Part shown: positions 1 through 8,111 of the stretch, one piece after another
Position numbering within the stretch: position 1 is the stretch's first letter
Layout: every line of letters starts with the position of its first letter
Assembly (NCBI GenBank): GCA_905215725.1
Contig: CAJMRD010000015.1
Location: forward strand, 1-29,169
From: an uncultured bacterium
GTDB taxonomy: Bacteria; Actinomycetota; Coriobacteriia; Coriobacteriales; Coriobacteriaceae
Length of the DNA: 29,169 bases
Direction: 5' to 3'
Program-made: the position numbers and the translations under genes
The notes under the pieces: generated by a model
Told to the model about the DNA's origin: nothing
The model's database searches: none
What the model saw: only the letters and a program-made list of their open reading frames with translations

Positions 1-2
1 TT

Positions 3-1838
3 TTGGCTCCCGCCGCGCCGGCGCAAGACGTTGCGGACGAGTCTGACGACGATTACGTTGAACAGCCGAGGCGCGTGTCTTACGAGAGCGATACTGATTT
101 CTCGGCCGAGATTCCCGCGGCAACGCCCCATGCCGATATTGCATCCGCGTTCTCTTCGATTGGCGCCAGCGCTTCCAACTTCTTTAAGGGTGCGCTTGCA
201 AAGGGCAAGAAATTTGTCGACGATTTCGAGGAGAAGCGCGCTGCCGCACGCGAGGCTGCCGAGCAGGAGGCTATCGCTCAGCAGCAGGCAGCCGAGGCGG
301 CACGTGAGCTCGCGGCGCAAGAGTTCGAGCAGAACGAGGCTATGCAGTCCGCGCCCGTCGACGCCGCCGAAGCTACAACGTCCTTTGAGTCCCAGCAACC
401 GACGTCCGCGGATGTTGTTGAGGCAACAACGTCTTTCGAGGCTCAGCAGCACGTCGATAGCACCATGTCGTTTGATGCCGCGAAGTTCGATTCCACGATA
501 ACGTTTGAAAAGCAGGGCACCGCGATTGCTGAGCCCCTTCCTATTTCCGATGAACAGGGCGACGCGGTGGACGATGACGAGCCCATTGATGCTGCCGAAA
601 TTCAGGATGCTGCCGAGGACGAGTCCGTCGAGGCCAACTCTGACGAAGAGCAATACGCGGCAGCCGATCAGGGTGATTCGACCGAGGTCGAGCAGGAGGA
701 AGTGCCTGCGGTTTCCGAGACTCCCGAGACGGATGAGTCGAGGCCTTATTCCACGCAGATTTTCACCATGCCGACCCCGAGTGGTTCCGGTGCCACGGTT
801 GCCAATGTCGCTCCCACCCAGGACGAAACGGTCGATTCCCTTATGGCCCAGATTTCCTCCCAGGCATCGCCGCGTCCGCAGATGAATGTTCCCGATCCGG
901 CGTCGGCACCGTCGCCTGCACCTTCCTCGTCTCCGCTGGCTTCAGTCCCCGATCCGTCGCTGCCGTCTATGAAGCAGGCAAACGTTGCGTCTCGCACGTC
1001 GCTGTTCGACCTTCCCGATCCCTCTGCCCAAGTCAACGACCCCTTTGCTACCGCCCAAGGTCCCGAACCCACATCGGCACCCGTTGCGCCTCCTATGCCC
1101 GTTGCGTCGGGCGCGCAGCCGATCGAGACCATTTCGGCTCCCGCCCCGGCGGCACCCAAGTCTCGTAAGCGCGGCCTGGGTGGCCTGTTCGGTCGTAAAA
1201 AGAAAAACGAGCAGGACAGCATGAGTGACTGGCTGGGCGTCGAAGACGATTACGATGCCAAGAAATCCGGTCGCGGTATCGGTTCGTGGGATAACTTCGA
1301 GGACGATAACGATGGCTGGAAGGGCGGCGCTACGTCTTCCGATGGCGCTTCTTCCGAAGATATGCTCTCGGCTGTCGCCTCTATGGGCGATGATGAGCTG
1401 CTCGGTCACGATATCTGGTTTGTGGCAACGGGTGCCTCGGATTGTGATGGCGCCGGCATGAAGGCCTTCTTGGCTTCGCATCGCGATAAGCTCCGCGGCG
1501 TATTCTTTATCAATCTTGAATCCGTCGGCGCCGGTAGGCTTTCGGTTGTGACGGTCGAGGGCGAACAACAACTGCTCAAGGGCGATCGCCGCATCATGAA
1601 CCTGGTCAGCAAGGTCTGCAAGTCGTTCCATGTCGATTGTGGCGCGCTCGAGATGCCCTATGCCAAGACCGATGCCTATGCCGCGCTCGAGGCGAGCCGC
1701 CGAGCCCTCACCATCGCCGGCGTGGACGGCACGCGTCTGGCTTGCGCTCGTACCGAGGACGACCTGCCCCACAATGTCAACCCGACGAACATTGCTACGG
1801 TATCCGAGGTCGTGACCGAGGTTATCCGCCGTTCGTAG
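3..1838 (+). CDS. Low-complexity protein with C-terminal M28-peptidase-like domain (5' partial)
   Basis: The open frame runs in from before the window, so the TTG at position 3 is not taken as the true start. Residues 1-400 are disordered, rich in Ala, Glu, Asp, Ser and Pro, with an Ala/Glu/Gln coiled-coil-like stretch near 75-115 and a Pro/Ala/Ser stretch near 280-395. A basic patch (SRKRGLGGLFGRKKKNEQD) follows. The last ~180 residues resemble the second half of an M28 zinc aminopeptidase fold: a HDIWFVATG strand, GMKAFLASHRDKL helix, FFINLESVGAG strand, and a DLPHNVNPTNI motif near the end. At the place where M28 enzymes carry the Glu-Glu pair (general base and metal ligand) this protein reads ATGASDCDG. 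I infer it may be a non-catalytic relative. The small membrane protein downstream is 21 nt away and probably co-transcribed. The family call is moderate; substrate and role are unknown. Confidence 0.6.
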   Translation: MAPAAPAQDVADESDDDYVEQPRRVSYESDTDFSAEIPAATPHADIASAFSSIGASASNFFKGALAKGKKFVDDFEEKRAAAREAAEQEAIAQQQAAEAARELAAQEFEQNEAMQSAPVDAAEATTSFESQQPTSADVVEATTSFEAQQHVDSTMSFDAAKFDSTITFEKQGTAIAEPLPISDEQGDAVDDDEPIDAAEIQDAAEDESVEANSDEEQYAAADQGDSTEVEQEEVPAVSETPETDESRPYSTQIFTMPTPSGSGATVANVAPTQDETVDSLMAQISSQASPRPQMNVPDPASAPSPAPSSSPLASVPDPSLPSMKQANVASRTSLFDLPDPSAQVNDPFATAQGPEPTSAPVAPPMPVASGAQPIETISAPAPAAPKSRKRGLGGLFGRKKKNEQDSMSDWLGVEDDYDAKKSGRGIGSWDNFEDDNDGWKGGATSSDGASSEDMLSAVASMGDDELLGHDIWFVATGASDCDGAGMKAFLASHRDKLRGVFFINLESVGAGRLSVVTVEGEQQLLKGDRRIMNLVSKVCKSFHVDCGALEMPYAKTDAYAALEASRRALTIAGVDGTRLACARTEDDLPHNVNPTNIATVSEVVTEVIRRS

Positions 1839-1859
1839 ACGGAGCTCTAAGGAGTCAAC

Positions 1860-2078
1860 GTGTTTTCGTATATTAAGCGCCATTGGCCTGTCTACGTGAT
1901 TTTGACCTTGATTGCCATTGCGTTAGGATTTGGGGCTGCCTACATCGTGGGTGCGAAGGGCTCGACCCCCGCCTCCGCAATCAGCGAAGAGGTGGAGCAA
2001 GAACAGAGCACGGGTGCCGATGGGATTCCTGAGTCCGAGCAGGCAATCGTTGATGGTGGATCTTCGTCTGCAGAGTAG
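1860..2078 (+). CDS. Small single-pass membrane protein (72 aa)
   Basis: A GTG start follows an AAGGAG ribosome site (about 1849-1854) at good spacing, which decides the start. The product has a short basic N-terminus (MFSYIKRHW), one hydrophobic segment at about residues 11-31, and an acidic, Ser/Glu/Gln-rich tail of about 40 residues. This fits a membrane-anchored protein with its tail outside, or an uncleaved signal anchor. It lies 21 nt after the M28-like gene and before a strong terminator, so the two probably form one transcript. I do not recognise the family. Confidence 0.65.
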   Translation: MFSYIKRHWPVYVILTLIAIALGFGAAYIVGAKGSTPASAISEEVEQEQSTGADGIPESEQAIVDGGSSSAE

Positions 2079-2098
2079 ATACGGCGATTTAAATGATT

Positions 2099-2138
2099 GA
2101 AAGCGGGCGAGCCAGGGGACTGGCTCGCCCGCTTTTTC
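2099..2138. terminator. Bidirectional terminator between convergent genes
   Basis: A 15-bp perfect stem (2101-2115 with 2120-2134) and a 4-nt loop is followed by a T-run on the plus strand and preceded by A residues, so it can work in both directions. It sits between the small membrane protein (+) and the adhesin gene (-). Confidence 0.85.
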
Positions 2139-2144
2139 ATCGCG

Positions 2145-5100
2145 CTAGCGCTTCTTTGGGATCGACCTAAGGCGAGCGAACCATAGGGCTGCGGCACCCG
2201 AGGTCAGGAGCGCGGTGATGCAAGCGGCGATGGGAACTGGTCCTGTTGCTGGTAGGTCCTGCGGTAGGGTACAGCGTTGAATGACACAGTCCTCGTCATG
2301 TGACTCAAGTTTATCGCCGCCGCCGTTGCGACAAAGATCGACGCGTGCGCTGTTGGTGAGTGCGGTTTGGGGCGTATAAGCCGATGTTGCCTGCATGTGC
2401 ACGACTGCGCCCCGAGCGTCTGCACCAAGGATTGCTTTGGCATCGTCAAGGTCGTCGTGCTCATCTTTGAGATCATCGCGGGTCCAAGAATCCGCATCGC
2501 TTCGAGTCGTAAAGTCGGCGGCTACCGCACCGTATTCAATTCGAATGCCCGTTACGACGGTATTGGATGCAAGGTCGAGCTCTTCCGCCTCGAGTGTGGT
2601 GGATTCCGTGGTCGAGATATCCGCCTTCCAGAGGTGCCAACCGTCGTAATCGACGAGGCGACAGTCCTCACCCAGGCTCTTTTTTACTTCGTCGGACTCA
2701 AGCCAAGGATTTTCGTGCCCATCGTCAAGTGTCGCGTTTGCCGGCTCATCGACGTCTGTCGAGTCCAACGGCGTCGTGCGATACCATACGTTGCACAGAC
2801 CGTTGAGGTCGCCGATGGCGACGGGGGTTTCGATTGAGATGAATCTCGCCGTGCCGTCTTTGGCGCACTCAAGATCATCGGTAATCGTAAACTCATCAAC
2901 CCAAGTAGCGGAATCGTTTCGAGCATCGATGGTATAGGAGAAAAGCCCATCACTATTGGTTTGCGTCGTGGCGCGGTTTTTACCATCGCCGTTAGCCAAC
3001 AGGCCCTTTTCGATAGGTTGGACAAGTTCCTGACGCTTGTCGACCTGCCCCTTGATCTCGATGGGCGCGTCCTTCATCGCGACGGATTGGACTTCTCCCG
3101 TATCTTTTATTTCAAACGTTATCTCCTCGGCAAGGTCATAGGTCCGCGGAGACATCATTTCGCGCAACGAGTAGGTGCCAGGTGCAAGATGTTCGACGCG
3201 GTGCGGCTTGTCGGATGAGGTCCAGGAGTCTATTTCGGTTTTATCGGGACCATATAAGGTGAGCTGTGCGCCTTCCACTTCCTGCTCACCGCTTGCATCG
3301 ACCTTGGAGATATCAACCTTGGTGTAATCGTCGGATACGTTAAGCCGTGCTTCTACAACGGGTGTTTTCTGGTCGGCATAAGTAAGGTCGACAATATGGG
3401 ATGTCCGATCGAGTAAGAAGCCTGCCGGCGCTTGAGTCTCGACAACCTCGTAGCGTGCGGTGCCAGAACCCAGCGGGAGGTCGTCCGCGCGTGCTTCTCC
3501 AGTTTCATCCGTCGTGACGGTAGCGACAGTCTCACCGTCGAGCGCGGCAATGCTACCGTCGGGGCGCACGATATCACCCGAGGCACGGATCTCAAAGACG
3601 GCGCCCGCGAGGCTGCTGCCGTCTATGGCATCGGTTTTAACGATCCTGATGTTTCCGGTCGCGGCGTGGTCATAATACGAGGCGATTGCAACGGGCGTTA
3701 GGTTCATGTCGGCGGGTATGTTTACCTCGATCTCCTCGCCGACAAGATAGGGCTCTTTGGCCGAGGTTTCGCGTACATAATAGGTGCCCGGCACGAGCGA
3801 TTCGGGCAGTGTGACGGTCCCGGTCGCGTCAGTCGTAAAGGTGTCCATTACGTTATGTGTTGGATACCAGCAAGTTTGTGAGACAGATTCGTGATTGCTG
3901 TCGAGTAGTTGGAAGGTGAATCCGGCTAGTGGAACAGAAGCGCCTGTTTGGGCATCGCGTTTTACAATCTGGAGATGCGTCGACAGCGCGTGGTTGTCCA
4001 CGATATATTGAAGCTCGGCGCCGTTGGAAATCTGATTGGCCCCGACGGTCCATTCCCCTGCACGTTTAAAACCCTCGGGGACGGTTTCCGGAACCTCGCG
4101 AATCGTGTAGCCGGCACGGTCGTATGGAACGGCTCCGTGGACACCGGCGGGTCGCTTGCCTGTGCCGAACCATGCTTCGGGCTGATCTTTGGTGGAGGCA
4201 AAGCCATAGATGTTTGTGGTCAATGTGCCAACAACCTGCTGAGAGCTGTTGCTGACAACTTCAAAGACAACACCACCCGCCGGCTGCTCCAGGCCGGATT
4301 GGTCGCTATTGCCGTAATCCTTGAATTTGGAAATCTCAAGGTTAAACGCAATGGGGATATCGGAAATGCGAGATTCGATCTCGACTACGCCTGAATCGCC
4401 GAGCTGGTCGGCTCCAACGGTATAGGTCCAGCTGTCGTTGGATGGCAGGTAGCCCTCGGGGGCTTTTGATTCGTAGATGGTAAAGGTTCCTAAGGGGACA
4501 TCGACGAGGGTAGCCCGACCGCTTTCGTCAGTCGTGAGAATTTGCGCCCATCCAGGGGTTGATTGCGACACACACGTGAACTCTGCTCCTGCGAGTGAAG
4601 ATCCCGCCTGGGGGCCGGCATTCGTCGCGGCATCGAGTTTTACGATACGCAGATTGATGGTGCCGGGCTGTTCATCAATGGCGACCCGCCCGCCGTCATT
4701 CCCCGTGGTAAAGGCAATACGATCGTGGCGGGGGACATAGCCGGCCGGCGCCTTCGTTTCAACTAGGTAGTATGCCGTGTTGGGCAGAAGTGTTGCTTGC
4801 GCTCGACCGTTGCTGTCCATCTTGATGGTGCCGACACGCGCGCCGCTGGCGCTCTCAAAAATATCGAATGTTGCCCCGGTAAACTGATAGGTATTGTTTC
4901 CGCTGGTAATAACGGTGTTAGCAGACTGCTTTTGGAAGGAAACAGAGACCGCCGGCAGTACATAGAGCATGTCTTGACGTTTGCTGCCGCCCGATACGGC
5001 CCCTAGATAGCGTCGCGCGCGGTGCGGAGCGGCTTCGATGCTTCCTGATTTTGCGCTGTCGTGGAGCCACCGCGCAGCCGCCACGACTTCATTGTCGGCG

Positions 5101-5576
5101 GTAAAGTGTCCGCTCTTGGTTTTACCCTGAGCGGTTGTGTAGGAGTAGGTGCCGTCGACATGGGTAGTGCCGTTGAGCATCCATACGGCAAGCTGGGTTG
5201 CGGCGCGGGCGCGATCGGGTGAAAGATGGTAACCGCCAAACGACGTGGCGGTAGGATATCCGTGACAAACGATTGCCGCGAACTCGTCGTCGAGCCACAC
5301 CCAGCCTTGATCAAAGTTGAGCCATGGGCCGCCCGGCTTGGTGGGGCCGGGGCGCTCCTGGTTCATGCAGTAGGCAATCGAGGCGTCTTGAGCTTCATAC
5401 TTGCCGATGAAGAAGGGCCCACAATCATCGCTAATAGTGCGGAAGCCGAGCTGACCGTAGCCATCGACGGCAAATGCGGCTCCCGGTGCCAGGCAGCCGA
5501 AAAGCAGGAAGAGGAGCAGGAGCAGCGGACCTGTTGCGATTGCGCTGTGGACAGAGTGCGTGGGTGCGTTGGACAT
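2145..5576 (-). CDS. LPxTG-anchored surface adhesin with thioester (TQXA) and repeated Cna-B domains
   Basis: This 1,143-residue protein has a signal peptide (hydrophobic 15-36, AFA cleavage region). An N-terminal thioester-type domain follows, with Cys70 (IAYCMNQERPGP) and the TQLAVW motif at 127-132, the pair expected to form a Cys-Gln thioester in Gram-positive adhesins. About six Cna-B/SpaA-type beta-sandwich domains come next (roughly 205-300, 305-410, 410-530, 533-635, 640-748, 750-835). Each starts with a Lys-containing strand (LRIVKLDA, LQIVKRDA, IRIVKTDA, VDISKVDA), and most end with a Glu motif (ETKAPAGY, ESKAPEGY, ETQAPAGF), the residues that form internal isopeptide bonds in this family. 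A different extracellular domain covers about 840-1100. The C-terminus has LPATG (1108-1112), a hydrophobic helix and a basic tail, a sortase sorting signal. The ATG start has an AAGGAG site just upstream. No sortase gene is in the window, so the gene stands alone. Likely role: covalent attachment to host or mucus surfaces. Confidence 0.92.
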   Translation of the reverse strand: MSNAPTHSVHSAIATGPLLLLLFLLFGCLAPGAAFAVDGYGQLGFRTISDDCGPFFIGKYEAQDASIAYCMNQERPGPTKPGGPWLNFDQGWVWLDDEFAAIVCHGYPTATSFGGYHLSPDRARAATQLAVWMLNGTTHVDGTYSYTTAQGKTKSGHFTADNEVVAAARWLHDSAKSGSIEAAPHRARRYLGAVSGGSKRQDMLYVLPAVSVSFQKQSANTVITSGNNTYQFTGATFDIFESASGARVGTIKMDSNGRAQATLLPNTAYYLVETKAPAGYVPRHDRIAFTTGNDGGRVAIDEQPGTINLRIVKLDAATNAGPQAGSSLAGAEFTCVSQSTPGWAQILTTDESGRATLVDVPLGTFTIYESKAPEGYLPSNDSWTYTVGADQLGDSGVVEIESRISDIPIAFNLEISKFKDYGNSDQSGLEQPAGGVVFEVVSNSSQQVVGTLTTNIYGFASTKDQPEAWFGTGKRPAGVHGAVPYDRAGYTIREVPETVPEGFKRAGEWTVGANQISNGAELQYIVDNHALSTHLQIVKRDAQTGASVPLAGFTFQLLDSNHESVSQTCWYPTHNVMDTFTTDATGTVTLPESLVPGTYYVRETSAKEPYLVGEEIEVNIPADMNLTPVAIASYYDHAATGNIRIVKTDAIDGSSLAGAVFEIRASGDIVRPDGSIAALDGETVATVTTDETGEARADDLPLGSGTARYEVVETQAPAGFLLDRTSHIVDLTYADQKTPVVEARLNVSDDYTKVDISKVDASGEQEVEGAQLTLYGPDKTEIDSWTSSDKPHRVEHLAPGTYSLREMMSPRTYDLAEEITFEIKDTGEVQSVAMKDAPIEIKGQVDKRQELVQPIEKGLLANGDGKNRATTQTNSDGLFSYTIDARNDSATWVDEFTITDDLECAKDGTARFISIETPVAIGDLNGLCNVWYRTTPLDSTDVDEPANATLDDGHENPWLESDEVKKSLGEDCRLVDYDGWHLWKADISTTESTTLEAEELDLASNTVVTGIRIEYGAVAADFTTRSDADSWTRDDLKDEHDDLDDAKAILGADARGAVVHMQATSAYTPQTALTNSARVDLCRNGGGDKLESHDEDCVIQRCTLPQDLPATGPVPIAACITALLTSGAAALWFARLRSIPKKR

Positions 5577-5830
5577 GGCTGCTCCTTATCCCTCGTGCGC
5601 CGCATGGGGAGGTTGCGACGCGTAGGATGAGGCTACCCCCGAGGTTCATGCGGGTAAGTACCGGAGCCTGACCAAAAGCTTGCCCAATTCCTGACAAATT
5701 GAGCTCAAATACAACAATCAAGCAAAAGCGCAGGTAGAAGATAAGGAGAACAGGAGGTTAAAGGTCCTCATCTCCACAATTGACGCGATTTTCAAACGAA
5801 TCTCCACAGCTAAAACAAGCATCGCCACTC
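5577..5830. other. Intergenic region upstream of adhesin and tRNA-Gly
   Basis: The ribosome site of the minus-strand adhesin lies at about 5583-5588. Its promoter should be in this stretch, but I see no convincing -10/-35 pair. No gene is evident on either strand. Confidence 0.4.
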
Positions 5831-5860
5831 TTGTATCGAACAAGACAACCGCGTTATACT
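5831..5860 (+). promoter_or_regulatory. Likely promoter of tRNA-Gly
   Basis: TTGTAT (5831-5836) and TATACT (5855-5860) are separated by 18 nt and lie 13 nt before the tRNA. This is close to a housekeeping sigma promoter. Confidence 0.6.
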
Positions 5861-5873
5861 ATCCCCCACATAT

Positions 5874-5948
5874 GCGGGCATCGCCAAGTGGTAAGGCATC
5901 AGCTTCCCAAGCTGACACTCGCGGGTTCGAGTCCCGTTGCCCGCTCCA
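5874..5948 (+). tRNA. tRNA-Gly (anticodon CCC)
   Basis: The full cloverleaf can be drawn: acceptor GCGGGCA with TGCCCGC, D arm closed by GCC/GGC, anticodon stem TCAGC/GCTGA around loop TTCCCAA (anticodon CCC), and T arm GCGGG/CCCGT with TTCGAGT. The CCA end is encoded (5946-5948). The gene has its own promoter and terminator. Its 3' end is copied twice downstream (see the repeats). Confidence 0.95.
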
Positions 5949-5958
5949 TTCGAATTTC

Positions 5959-5991
5959 AGGCACGGTAACGTTTCGTTACCGTGCCTTTTT
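5959..5991 (+). terminator. Terminator of tRNA-Gly
   Basis: A 13-bp stem (5959-5971 with 5975-5987) with a 3-nt loop is followed by a T-run. It lies 10 nt after the tRNA CCA. Confidence 0.85.
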
Positions 5992-5997
5992 CAATAA

Positions 5998-6087
5998 AGT
6001 GCCGGGACTCGAACCCGACAGGGTGCGAGCGTTAAATAAACGCGAAGCGTTTATAGCGAGCAGGCAAGGTCGCCGATAGGCGACCGC
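5998..6087. repeat. tRNA-Gly tail mosaic, proximal part
   Basis: Directly after the terminator lies an exact 15-nt inverted copy of the tRNA-Gly T arm (6003-6017, complement of 5922-5936). Next come a perfect 8-bp hairpin with a GAA loop (6036-6054, core GCGAAGC) and a second hairpin (ggtcgcc/ggcgacc, about 6069-6086). No coding potential is evident. It reads as remnants of something that used the tRNA gene as a target. Confidence 0.6.
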
Positions 6088-6140
6088 AGCCGGTGCGTAT
6101 TTGCGAAGCAAATACGCAGACGTCCCGTTGCCCGCTCCAT
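6088..6140 (+). repeat. tRNA-tail repeat unit, copy 1
   Basis: It has a 10-bp perfect stem with a GAA triloop (6095-6117, core GCGAAGC), followed by an exact 19-nt copy of the tRNA-Gly 3' end (6122-6140 matches 5931-5949), including CCA. It repeats 131 bp downstream as copy 2. Confidence 0.8.
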
Positions 6141-6218
6141 GGAGCAAGGAAGATTTCGGGAATGGTAGATTCAGCCCGCTTTGCTCCCACACTTCCCCGG
6201 ATCTCGGTATGCCACTGA

Positions 6219-6271
6219 AGCCGGCGCGTATTTGCGAAGCAAATACGCAGACGTCCCGTTGCTCGCTCCAA
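6219..6271 (+). repeat. tRNA-tail repeat unit, copy 2
   Basis: It is the same arrangement as copy 1: identical hairpin (6226-6248) followed by the tRNA-Gly 3' end with one C-to-T change (6253-6270). Copies 1 and 2 differ at only a few positions over about 53 bp. The DNA between them is unique and does not code for anything I recognise. Confidence 0.8.
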
Positions 6272-6372
6272 TTCCAAAATGTTAGGTTAATGCCTGCTGC
6301 CCATACTTGCACCTGCGCACGGTACAATGGATGGGTTACGACCAACGTGCCAATAACCAAAAAGGAGCCGCT

Positions 6373-7719
6373 ATGATCGATCGCTATACCCGCCCGGAGA
6401 TGGGACACATTTTCTCCCTCGAGAACAAGTACGCCATTTGGCAGGAGATCGAGGTTCTGGCCTGCGAGGCCCAGGCGGAGCTCGGCAAGATCGGTATTTC
6501 CAAAGACGAGGCCCAGTGGATCCGCGACCATGCCAACTTTGAGAAGGCGAAGGTCGATGAGATCGAGGAAGTCACGCGCCACGACGTCATTGCCTTCCTG
6601 ACCAACATGAAGGAGTACATCGATGCCGATGTTCCCGAGGGCGACCCCAAGCCCAGCCGCTGGGTTCACTATGGCATGACCAGCTCCGATCTGGGCGACA
6701 CGGCCCTGTGCTACCAGCTCACCCAGGCCTGCGACATAATCATCGAGGACGTCAAGAAGCTCGGCGAGATTTGCAAGCGTCGCGCCTTTGAGGAGCGCAA
6801 CACGCTCTGTGCCGGCCGCACTCATGGCATCCACGCCGAGCCGATGACCTTCGGCATGAAGTTTGGCTCTTGGGCCTGGGAGCTCAAGCGCGATCTGGAC
6901 CGTCTTGAGGATGCCCGCAAGAACGTTGCCTTTGGTGCCATCTCGGGCGCTGTCGGCACGTACAGCTCCATCGAGCCGTTTGTCGAGGAATATGTCTGCG
7001 AGCACCTGGGCCTGGTTCACGACCCGCTGTCCACGCAGGTTATCAGCCGCGACCATCACGCCTATCTCGCCGGCGTTCTCGCCACCACCGCAGCCACCTG
7101 CGAGCGCATCGCTACCGAGGTCCGCAATCTGCAGAAGACTGATACGCTCGAGGCCGAGGAGCCGTTCCGTAAGGGCCAAAAGGGCAGCTCAGCCATGCCG
7201 CACAAGCGCAACCCCATCACCATGGAGAAAGTCTGCGGCCTGTCGCGCGTCGTGAAGTCCAACGCCCAGGTTGCCTTCGATAACGTCGCCCTGTGGCACG
7301 AGCGTGACATTTCGCACTCCTCTGCCGAGCGCGTCGCCCAGGCCGATAGCTTCATCGCCCTCGACCACATGTTCCAGTGCCTCATCCGCGTTATCGACGG
7401 CCTGCAGCTGTATCCCGCCCGCATGATGGCCAACCTCAATAAGACCCGCGGCCTCATCTTCTCCTCCAAGGTACTGCTCGCCCTCGTCGACACGGGCATC
7501 ACCCGCGAGGACGCGTACGCCATTGTGCAGGAGAACGCTATGGCAACCTGGCACGAGGTACAGGATTGTGTCTCCGGCCCCACCTTTAAGGAGCGTCTCG
7601 AGGCTGACCCGCGCTGCACCGTCAGTCAGGAGAAGCTCGACGAGATCTTTGATCCGTGGGACTTCCTCACCCGTATCGACACGGTCTTCGATCGCCTGGA
7701 GCAGCTGAGCTTCGAGTAG
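6373..7719 (+). CDS. purB: Adenylosuccinate lyase
   Basis: This enzyme cleaves SAICAR to AICAR and adenylosuccinate to AMP, releasing fumarate, in purine synthesis in the cytoplasm. The 448-residue product has the fumarase/aspartase superfamily signature GSSAMPHKRNP (about residue 275), the GRTHGIHAEPMTFG motif, and the RDHHAYL and NVALWHERDISHSS regions typical of PurB. Its length fits the family. I chose the ATG at 6373 because an AAGGAG site lies 7 nt upstream; a longer open frame from 6307 has no ribosome site. No purine riboswitch is visible upstream; a TACAAT box at 6323-6328 may be part of the promoter. It appears to be a single-gene unit placed after the tRNA-Gly mosaic. Confidence 0.96.
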   Translation: MIDRYTRPEMGHIFSLENKYAIWQEIEVLACEAQAELGKIGISKDEAQWIRDHANFEKAKVDEIEEVTRHDVIAFLTNMKEYIDADVPEGDPKPSRWVHYGMTSSDLGDTALCYQLTQACDIIIEDVKKLGEICKRRAFEERNTLCAGRTHGIHAEPMTFGMKFGSWAWELKRDLDRLEDARKNVAFGAISGAVGTYSSIEPFVEEYVCEHLGLVHDPLSTQVISRDHHAYLAGVLATTAATCERIATEVRNLQKTDTLEAEEPFRKGQKGSSAMPHKRNPITMEKVCGLSRVVKSNAQVAFDNVALWHERDISHSSAERVAQADSFIALDHMFQCLIRVIDGLQLYPARMMANLNKTRGLIFSSKVLLALVDTGITREDAYAIVQENAMATWHEVQDCVSGPTFKERLEADPRCTVSQEKLDEIFDPWDFLTRIDTVFDRLEQLSFE

Positions 7720-7745
7720 GTTCGGGCATAACGTTAGCTTTTTAG

Positions 7746-7783
7746 GGCGCTTTGCTGGTAATGTGTGTTGCCGGCAAAGCGCC
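7746..7783 (+). terminator. Hairpin after purB (possible terminator)
   Basis: A 10-bp perfect stem (7746-7755 with 7774-7783) closes an 18-nt loop. There is no T-run after it on the plus strand, so if it ends transcription it does so weakly or with Rho. Confidence 0.4.
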
Positions 7784-7786
7784 TCG

Positions 7787-7813
7787 TTGCATTTAGGGAA
7801 AGACGGGGATAAT
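7787..7813 (+). promoter_or_regulatory. Possible promoter for the TSCPD-lipoprotein pair
   Basis: TTGCAT (7787-7792) and GATAAT (7808-7813) lie upstream of the next gene. The 15-nt spacer is short, so the call is tentative. Confidence 0.35.
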
Positions 7814-7847
7814 AGTCGTCTCGAATAACATTCTGAGAGGGGATCGC

Positions 7848-8111
7848 ATGATTTCGTTTGATTACAAGCCTCAGGGCGTGTGTGCTCGCAATATTCACCT
7901 TGATCTTTCCGATGACGGCAACAAGGTGATGGGCGTTGAGTTTACCGGCGGCTGCGACGGCAATCTCAAGGCTATCTCCAAGCTGGTCGAGGGCGCTCCT
8001 GCCGATCGCGTAATCGAGGTTCTCGCCGGTAATACCTGCGGTATGAAAAAGACCTCCTGCGCCGACCAGCTTACACGCGCTATCGAGGCCGCTCGCACCG
8101 AGATCGCCTAA
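7848..8111 (+). CDS. TSCPD-domain protein (87 aa)
   Basis: This small protein matches the stand-alone TSCPD family (TIGR03905-like). It has GGCDGNLKAI, NTCGMKKTSCADQL near residues 62-76, and conserved cysteines at about 36, 64 and 71. TSCPD domains also occur at the end of some vitamin B12-dependent ribonucleotide reductases, where the cysteines are thought to be redox-active or metal-binding; the free-standing form has no settled function. The start has an AGAGGGGAT ribosome site. Its stop TAA overlaps the next gene's ATG by one base (TAATG), so translation of the two is probably coupled. Confidence 0.88.
   Translation: MISFDYKPQGVCARNIHLDLSDDGNKVMGVEFTGGCDGNLKAISKLVEGAPADRVIEVLAGNTCGMKKTSCADQLTRAIEAARTEIA

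Noticed and set aside
5998..6271. Short repeats as a CRISPR array
   Set aside because: There are only two full copies, they contain tRNA 3' ends and palindromes, and there are no regular spacers or cas genes.
6272..6372. A purine riboswitch before purB
   Set aside because: The region is too short and lacks the conserved aptamer core; only a plain ribosome site is visible. The same is true before purC.
5977..7179. A 400-residue minus-strand open frame
   Set aside because: It runs antisense through the repeat mosaic and purB, with no family motifs; a shadow of a GC-rich gene.
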